Shown one piece after another: positions 58,842 to 64,000 of a stretch of 64,000 bases of DNA (position 1 is its first letter; each line of letters opens with the position of its first letter). A program made the position numbers and the translations under genes. The notes under the pieces were generated by a model that saw only the letters and a list, made by a program, of their open reading frames with translations, ran no database searches and was not told the DNA's origin. The stretch is from Chelonoidis abingdonii (Eukaryota; Chordata; Testudines; Testudinidae): NCBI RefSeq assembly GCF_003597395.2, contig NC_133773.1, forward strand, positions 60,625,407 to 60,689,406, written 5' to 3'.

Positions 58842-59014
58842 GTCTAAAATGAGGCAAAGCAAAAACGGTTACAGTCTGTCAGATGATTAATGATTCTATA
58901 AACTTACCTTTGTTTAGTCATTTAATCTTCTCATAAAAGGTAGCCACTTGCTGGAAATGAAGATGTAGCAATTTGAAATTAAGAGACCCAAGAGTAGAAG
59001 AAAAATAGACTTAC

Positions 59015-59055
59015 TTCTCTTGATTGCTGCTCTAATGGATGACAGGGGTCCTTGG
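59015..59055 (-). CDS. SH3D19: SH3D19 exon, long-isoform N-terminal region
   Basis: 41-nt exon. On the minus strand a TTAAG acceptor follows a pyrimidine-rich tract, and the donor GTAAGT occupies 59014-59009. Read with one carried base it encodes QGPLSSIRAAIKR and leaves one base (A). That base joins CT of the exon at 43638 to give KRTSRTSS, the basic serine-rich run expected just before the RRPEIT segment of long SH3D19 isoforms. It is the most 5' exon I can recognise; the upstream exon it needs (ending in phase 2) is not visible to its right. An AAG acceptor five bases further in would also be possible. Confidence 0.75.
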
Positions 59056-59306
59056 CTTAATAAAGAAAAGAAAGAAAATTAAGTACATCACTAATCCACA
59101 GGGAAAAAGACAAGTAGCTCACATTACTCAGAGCTTCTGTACCAGGTGGAAAGTACATTGTCATACACAAACTCACAGCACAGTATCTGGTTGTCTTTTA
59201 CAAAAATAAAAAGGGCAACTTCATATTTTACAACAAGATTCATGTTTCCCCGCATCTCTTAGACTACAGAAATTTGTCTCAAATTGCAAATATATGTACC
59301 CACATC

Positions 59307-59968
59307 TAGGGCCGGTGCAAGGATGTTCTGCGCCTAGGCGAAACTTCCACCTTGCTCCCCCCCCACACCTGTGCCCCCCCCATAGCAGCTCCCCCCCTCT
59401 GCCCTGAGGCGCCCGCCTTGCGGCAGCTCCCCCTCCACCCTGAGGCACCCCCTCGCCCCAGCTCACTCCTGCTCTGCACACGAGCACCCTGAGCACGTCG
59501 TGGCTGCTTCACTTCTCCCGCCTCCCAGGCTTGTGGATCCTAAGCTTATTGGCACTGCAAGCCTGGGAGGCAGGAGAAATGAAGCAGCTCACCCCTGCCC
59601 TGCTTCCACCCCGAGCACGCCACGGCCACTTCACTTCTCCTGCCTCCCAGGCTTGTGGCGCCAATCAGCTTTGGCACCGCAAGCCTGGGAGGCGGGAGAA
59701 ACAAAGCGGCCACGGCGTGCTCGGGGAGGAGGCGGGGCAGGGGTGAGCTGGGGCAGGGAGTTCCCCCGCCTGCCACCCCCACCCCTTACTTGCTGCAGGA
59801 AGCCCTCCCTGCGGCTCCCCTGCCCCAGCTCCCTCTGCCTAAATGCCGGAGGCGACTGGGGCGGCCAAAGATCCGGCCGCCGCGGTCACTGCCAAAGAAA
59901 ATGGTGCTCCCCAAATGCCAGCGCCCTAGGCGACCGCGTAGGTCGCCTAAATGGTTGCACAGGCCCTG
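59307..59968. mobile_element. hAT-type GC-rich MITE with perfect 8-bp TSD
   Basis: Starts TAGGGCCGGTGCAAGG and ends TTGCACAGGCCCTG. CCCACATC at 59299-59306 and 59969-59976 is a perfect target duplication. Inside are tandem and inverted copies of a unit with CGCCTCCCAGGCTTGTGG and GCAAGCCTGGGAGGC. It lies 250 bp upstream (gene sense) of the SH3D19 exon at 59055. Confidence 0.9.
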
Positions 59969-60839
59969 CCCACATCCAACTCTTTCTAATGAAAAATAGT
60001 ATATGATTTTAAATCTAAGGTCATGCAAAAGCTGCAAGATGATTTTCTTTTAAAATATTATGTTTTCTGAATAGTGTGGTGAAGTTCAGATTAGTCACAT
60101 CAGATTGGAAAACTTTGGAAGATTATCACAGTTCATATATTATCAGATTACTTAGCATTTTATAACTGGACATTCTTGTAAATAAGCAAAAATGCAAACA
60201 ATAAAATCCCACACTTCATTTGCTAAACATTTTCAACAGCTACTTTAAAAAACGATTTTATCTTCACAGTCAGCTGGGTTTGCAGCTTTCATTAACAGCT
60301 TACAGGGGAAAAACCCATGACTGGCAATTTGTTGATATGCAAGGACAGACAAATCCGTTTCTTTCTGGCAACTCATTTGTTTTCTTACTAGAGCTAAGGT
60401 CATTGATACTTTCCTTATGAGATAGTTATTTAATCTAGACATAACAGCGTTCTTTACTCTGCACCGACAATCCAGAAGAACTTGAGAACATTCACGTTTT
60501 TAAAGTAGTATATTATCTTCAAGAACATAATATTAAGAATCTGGCAAAACATTAAGCCACAAGAAGTCTTAAAATCACTCACTAATAACCTTATTCTGAA
60601 ACCAAACATGTTTTACACAGTACAGATAAAAAATAAGGCCCAACTCTTTAGTGAGAATTCTGTGGGAAAACCAATATTCATGTTAAAGGCTAAAGACTAA
60701 TTTGTACCAAATACAGTATATTTAATACAATGTCTTTAATACAAACAGCTGAGTTTACATAAGACTTTTCCACTCCTGCAGCTCAACAAGTGGTACCAAT
60801 GGCGTGAGTATTAGTGTAGACAGACAACTGGCATAAGGC
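59969..60839. other. Intergenic or intronic, no recognised feature
   Basis: AT-rich; searched for an upstream SH3D19 exon ending in phase 2 without success. Confidence 0.4.
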
Positions 60840-60999
60840 CTGGCAGTAATGGGAGACTTTAACTACCCAAATATCTGTTGGAAAAGTAATCTCGCAAAAC
60901 ACGTTTTTTAATCAATTCTCAGAATGTAAGGGGGACAATTTTTTGATTTAGAAATGGAGGACGTGACCTTTAGTAGTTGTTCAGAAGGTGACTGAGGAC
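60840..60999 (+). mobile_element. CR1 LINE endonuclease fragment
   Basis: Plus-strand GTAATGGGAGACTTTAACTA reads MGDFNYPNICW, the conserved core of the CR1 endonuclease, followed after a frame change by a SSCSEGD-like end. The fragment stops where the hAT end begins at about 61000, so the hAT inserted into an older CR1. Confidence 0.65.
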
Positions 61000-61208
61000 T
61001 AGTGGCGGATTTAGAGTTAGTGGGGCCCCATGCGCAGCTTCATTTTTGCCTCCCCAAAAAACCCAGCCAAGAAAAAGAATATTCCCTCATATCTCCTCCC
61101 CATTTTTCATTCTTTTGTTCTTCATTCTCCTCCTATATTATAAGTAATAGGAAGTAAATGAAAATAAAGTGAAGTACTTTGATTGTTTCGGAGTCTAACT
61201 TTTTTCCC

Positions 61209-61410
61209 CACAGACCATTTGAAAATTGCTGAGTGTCTCGGCGGACCACTTAATGATCTTTCCAAAAGTTGTTTGTACCATTAGCTAACTATTGTAAAGT
61301 GCTTTGAGTAAAAGCTCTTTATTAAAAAAAAATCAAAAAAAAAATCTTAATAACCTTTCCTCGGTCCACCTGAATGAAGTTCTCAGACCACAGTTTGAGA
61401 ACTTCTGGTC
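61209..61410. mobile_element. Charlie-like fragment nested in hAT tail
   Basis: CACAGACCATTTGAAAATTG at the left and CAGTTTGAGAACTTCTGG at the right (inverse of CCAGAAGTTCTCAAACTG). Two A-runs in the middle. No target duplication found. Confidence 0.5.
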
Positions 61411-61862
61411 TAGATGAAAGCTTGTATTTGCATTACGCCAACATGAAAAATGTGTAAAAATAAAAAAAGTATAGATGATGCATGAATGGAAAAATAAAAA
61501 AAGTTAACTTCCTCTGAAGAAACATTCAATTGGGCGGAGGGGGGAAATGTATTCAGATAGCTTTTTTCTACACTTTTTCTTTACAAAATTGTCAATTAAG
61601 TCATCGTAAGTAATATTTTGTAAAGAGGCACTTTCCATTGTCAATATTGCCGAACTTGTCAAATGTTCCTGACTCATCGTATTTCGCAAATAATTTTTAA
61701 CTCATTTCAATACAGAAAAAGAATGTACACCAGAAGCATTTGTGACAGGTATTGTTAAAAATATTTTCAGAAAGCTTTCTACATTTGGAAAGGTTGCCTG
61801 AAAACTGTCACGTACAAGTCTATACAAATCAACTGGTGATCTTGAAGCACAAACCTCATCGT

Positions 61863-62143
61863 CACGGGTGGCTCCAGGCTCCAGCACGCCAAGCGTCTGC
61901 TTGGGGCGGCATGCCGTGGGGGGCGCTCAGCCGGTTGCCGGCACGTCTGCGGAGGGTCCGCTGGTCCTGCGGCTCTGATGGACCTCCCACAGGCATGTCT
62001 GCGGAGGGTCCGCTGGTCCCGCGGCTCAGTCCGCAGGCACGCCTGCGGGAGGTCCACCAGAGCCACGGGACCGGCGACTGGCAGAGCGCCCCCTGCAGCA
62101 TGCCGCCGTGCCTGGAGCGGCAAAATCTCTAAAGCCGCCCCTA
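61863..62143. mobile_element. GC-rich MITE inserted in hAT transposase remnant
   Basis: Starts CACGGGTGGCTCCAGG and ends AAGCCGCCCCTA (inverse TAGGGGCGGCTT). Flanks CTCATCGT (61855-61862) and CTCATCAT (62144-62151) form an 8-bp TSD with one mismatch. It contains a direct repeat of GTCTGCGGAGGGTCCGCTGG (61949-61968 and 61999-62018). It shares interior blocks with 23471-23656. Transposase coding sequence continues on both sides. Confidence 0.82.
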
Positions 62144-63795
62144 CTCATCATTTTCAATAAAGATTTGCGTCTATGTCCTCTAGGTAGAATTTACTTAATT
62201 TCTTACTGTAGTGGCTTTTAACATTTTTGTCCATACTTCTGTCAAAAACCACACAAAATAAATCAGTTTTCTTTAGAGATTTACCTCCACTCTGCAATTG
62301 CACTATTATTGTGCCACAAATAACACTGACCATCTCAATGATAATCTTCTCTTTCCCTTGTAACTTGATTTAATTGTCTCTAGTTTAATCAAAAAATAAC
62401 TTCCTGCTTTTTTTACGCTCATCAGATATATCAGAGGAACCTATCTTTTCTGTTAATGTTAGTGCCTCTGCTTCCACTGAGCCATAGCCATTTTGAACGT
62501 CCATGACAAAACTTAACTGAGGCTAACAATTGTGCAGCATTCAATAAATTTGTATCAACCTTTTGCAGCAATTTGCTAATGGCATTCTCTCTTTGAAATA
62601 AACAGTTCCACAAAAGAGTAAGAACAGCAATATTGTATTTTTCAAACTTTTCTGCTAAAGATTTTGGTTTAATTTTTGCATGCAATTTTTCAGAGTTTGA
62701 TGTGGCTATGTCTCATAAGGTTTTCTTTATTCATCATAGCTCATTTTCAAAGCCAAAACAGCATCTGCATGAGCAGACCACCTGGAGTCACAAATTCTTT
62801 TGGCTGTCAAATGTTTTTCATTTGCCTGCTCCAAGAGTGATTTAGCATACTCCACCGATGCATGGAAACCAAAAAAGAGGCATACATGTTTTGAACAACG
62901 TCAAAAAAATTGTAGCTCCCTCATAAGGTTCGGCTGCAGAGATGCAGATTGAATTTAAGGAATGGCTGGAACATGGTGTGAATAAAGGAGAGGGGCTTGC
63001 ATTGTCCAGTCTTGCCTGTAGACCTGAACATTTTCCTGCCATATTTGTGGCATTATCAAAGCTCTGCCATGGCAATTTTTGATGTCCAAATCTAAATTTG
63101 CAATTATTTCCAAAACGGTTGTCTCTAGACATTCAGAAATGCAGGATTTTAGCAGGACAAAACAAAGAAATCACTCTACAACTTCCCCATTGCCAGTCAC
63201 ATATCTTAAAATTAATGTTGATTGGTCTACATGACTCACATCTGGTGTTGAATCAACCATTATGGAATAATACTCAGCATCCTTTATTTCATCAGTGAAT
63301 TGGCTTCTGAGCCTCTCTGTCATTATAGTGATGAATTCATCATAGGTTTGGTGTGTTAAAAAGTTGTTCTTCCCTGAGCCACAATACTGAAAATTTTTCA
63401 AATGTTTTTTGAGAAAATCATCAAAATTCACTAAGATATTCAAGGCAGGTTAAAAAATAACCTTTTCAATTTGACAATGATGACTCATTATGTCCTCTTA
63501 GAGGTAGTCCCAAAGAAGACAACAGTTTGACTGTGGCAACAACACGTCTCAGCACTTTCCTCCAATAAGAACACTCCTTTTCAAACTGAGCCGATGACAC
63601 AGAAATCAATTCTTACACCTTTGAATGAACTTACATATAGCATTAATATGAGCTTTGGCAGTTTCATGATCAACAATATGTCTTGCAACACTCTCCAATT
63701 GGAGTGCCCGTCAACGAATGTTTGTTTTCCTTTACTATGGTCAGGGAATAATTTGCGAACATAACAGCAGACTGCCTTAGTAGTTTCCAGAAGGA

Positions 63796-63812
63796 AAAAA
63801 AAAAAAAAAAAA
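63796..63812. repeat. Poly-A run
   Basis: A homopolymer within the right-hand hAT element. Confidence 0.7.
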
Positions 63813-64000
63813 TCAACTAAATTCTCATTTCTGTCGTCCCATTTTTTTTCATGCTCAGAAAATGGGACTCATGAACACCTATAAATTGCTTTCGTCCTGC
63901 AACCTCTACTCTTTTCTCAAATTTTCCATATTACCTACATTTTTTGGTTAATTTACTACGAAATATTCTATCAAATCCATTAAACAGATTTTGGCCATAA

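Larger units (their letters stand above)
61000..64000 (-). mobile_element. hAT transposon with transposase remnants, runs off the right edge
   Basis: Left terminus AGTGGCGGATTTAGAGTTAG with GGGGCCCC at about 61001-61028. Minus-strand coding remnants from right to left: DAEYYSIMVDSTPDVSHVDQ (63443-63171), SFDNATNMAGKCSGLQARLD and TPCSSHSLNSI (63132-62842), a middle segment at 62685-62431, FLTIPVTNASGVHSFSVLK (61760-61702) and NTMSQEHLTSSAILTME (61689-61504). This is the same TTF/ZMYM-like hAT class as at 28702 but a different lineage. It is inactive. A 281-bp MITE sits inside its coding region and a short Charlie-like fragment at 61209-61410 in its tail. The 5' end is outside the window. Confidence 0.85.

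Overview
The window is vertebrate nuclear DNA, most likely from a cryptodiran turtle. Almost all of it is the inside of one long minus-strand gene, SH3D19 (SH3 domain-containing protein 19, also EVE-1 or EBP). The turtle assignment rests on the repeats: abundant CR1 LINEs, a tRNA-derived SINE with a CR1-like tail (the tortoise Pol III SINE type, 57103-57290), a Penelope-like element with the terminus common in turtle genomes (51467-54300), and many palindromic hAT-type MITEs. The species cannot be told from the sequence.

SH3D19: thirteen coding exons can be joined on the minus strand from 59055 down to 1367. All have GT-AG borders and every exon phase fits the next, giving 788 uninterrupted codons. 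In transcript order they are 59055-59015, 43638-43596, 41217-41076, 40843-40639, 39881-38889 (large 993-nt exon), 21430-21323, 17273-17161, 13899-13841, 5687-5423, 4806-4738, 4568-4428, 1979-1925 and 1497-1367. A further 41-nt exon at 44785-44745 looks like an alternative start exon. The product is a multivalent adaptor: a long proline-rich N-terminal half (exons to 5423), then the first SH3 domain (4806-4428) and the second (1979-1367). The remaining SH3 exons lie left of base 1, and the 5' end lies right of 59055.

Introns, left to right: CR1 tails and small MITEs (1-6.5 kb); a hAT MITE (8.05 kb); a damaged assembly zone (8.7-15.7 kb) where a noisy, shortened copy of the next 3.8 kb sits to the left of a 25-N gap; an L2-type LINE (14.4-16.2 kb); more MITEs with 8-bp target duplications (18.2, 21.7, 23.5 kb); a large intron (21.4-38.9 kb) holding a decayed LINE, a 3.4-kb hAT transposon with transposase remnants (28.7-32.1 kb), microsatellites, hairpins and a CR1 (36.8-38.4 kb); then beyond the 5' exons another LINE (46-47.8 kb), a Penelope-like element with a 474-N gap (51.5-54.3 kb), SINEs, two hAT MITEs (58.2, 59.3 kb) and a second hAT transposon running off the right edge (61-64 kb).

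I see no operon, CRISPR array, phage or other prokaryotic-type system, and no second host gene. The most useful observations are the assembly artefact that duplicates an SH3D19 exon, the frame logic of the alternative first exon, the long intronic hairpins, and the matched set of hAT elements with target-site duplications.
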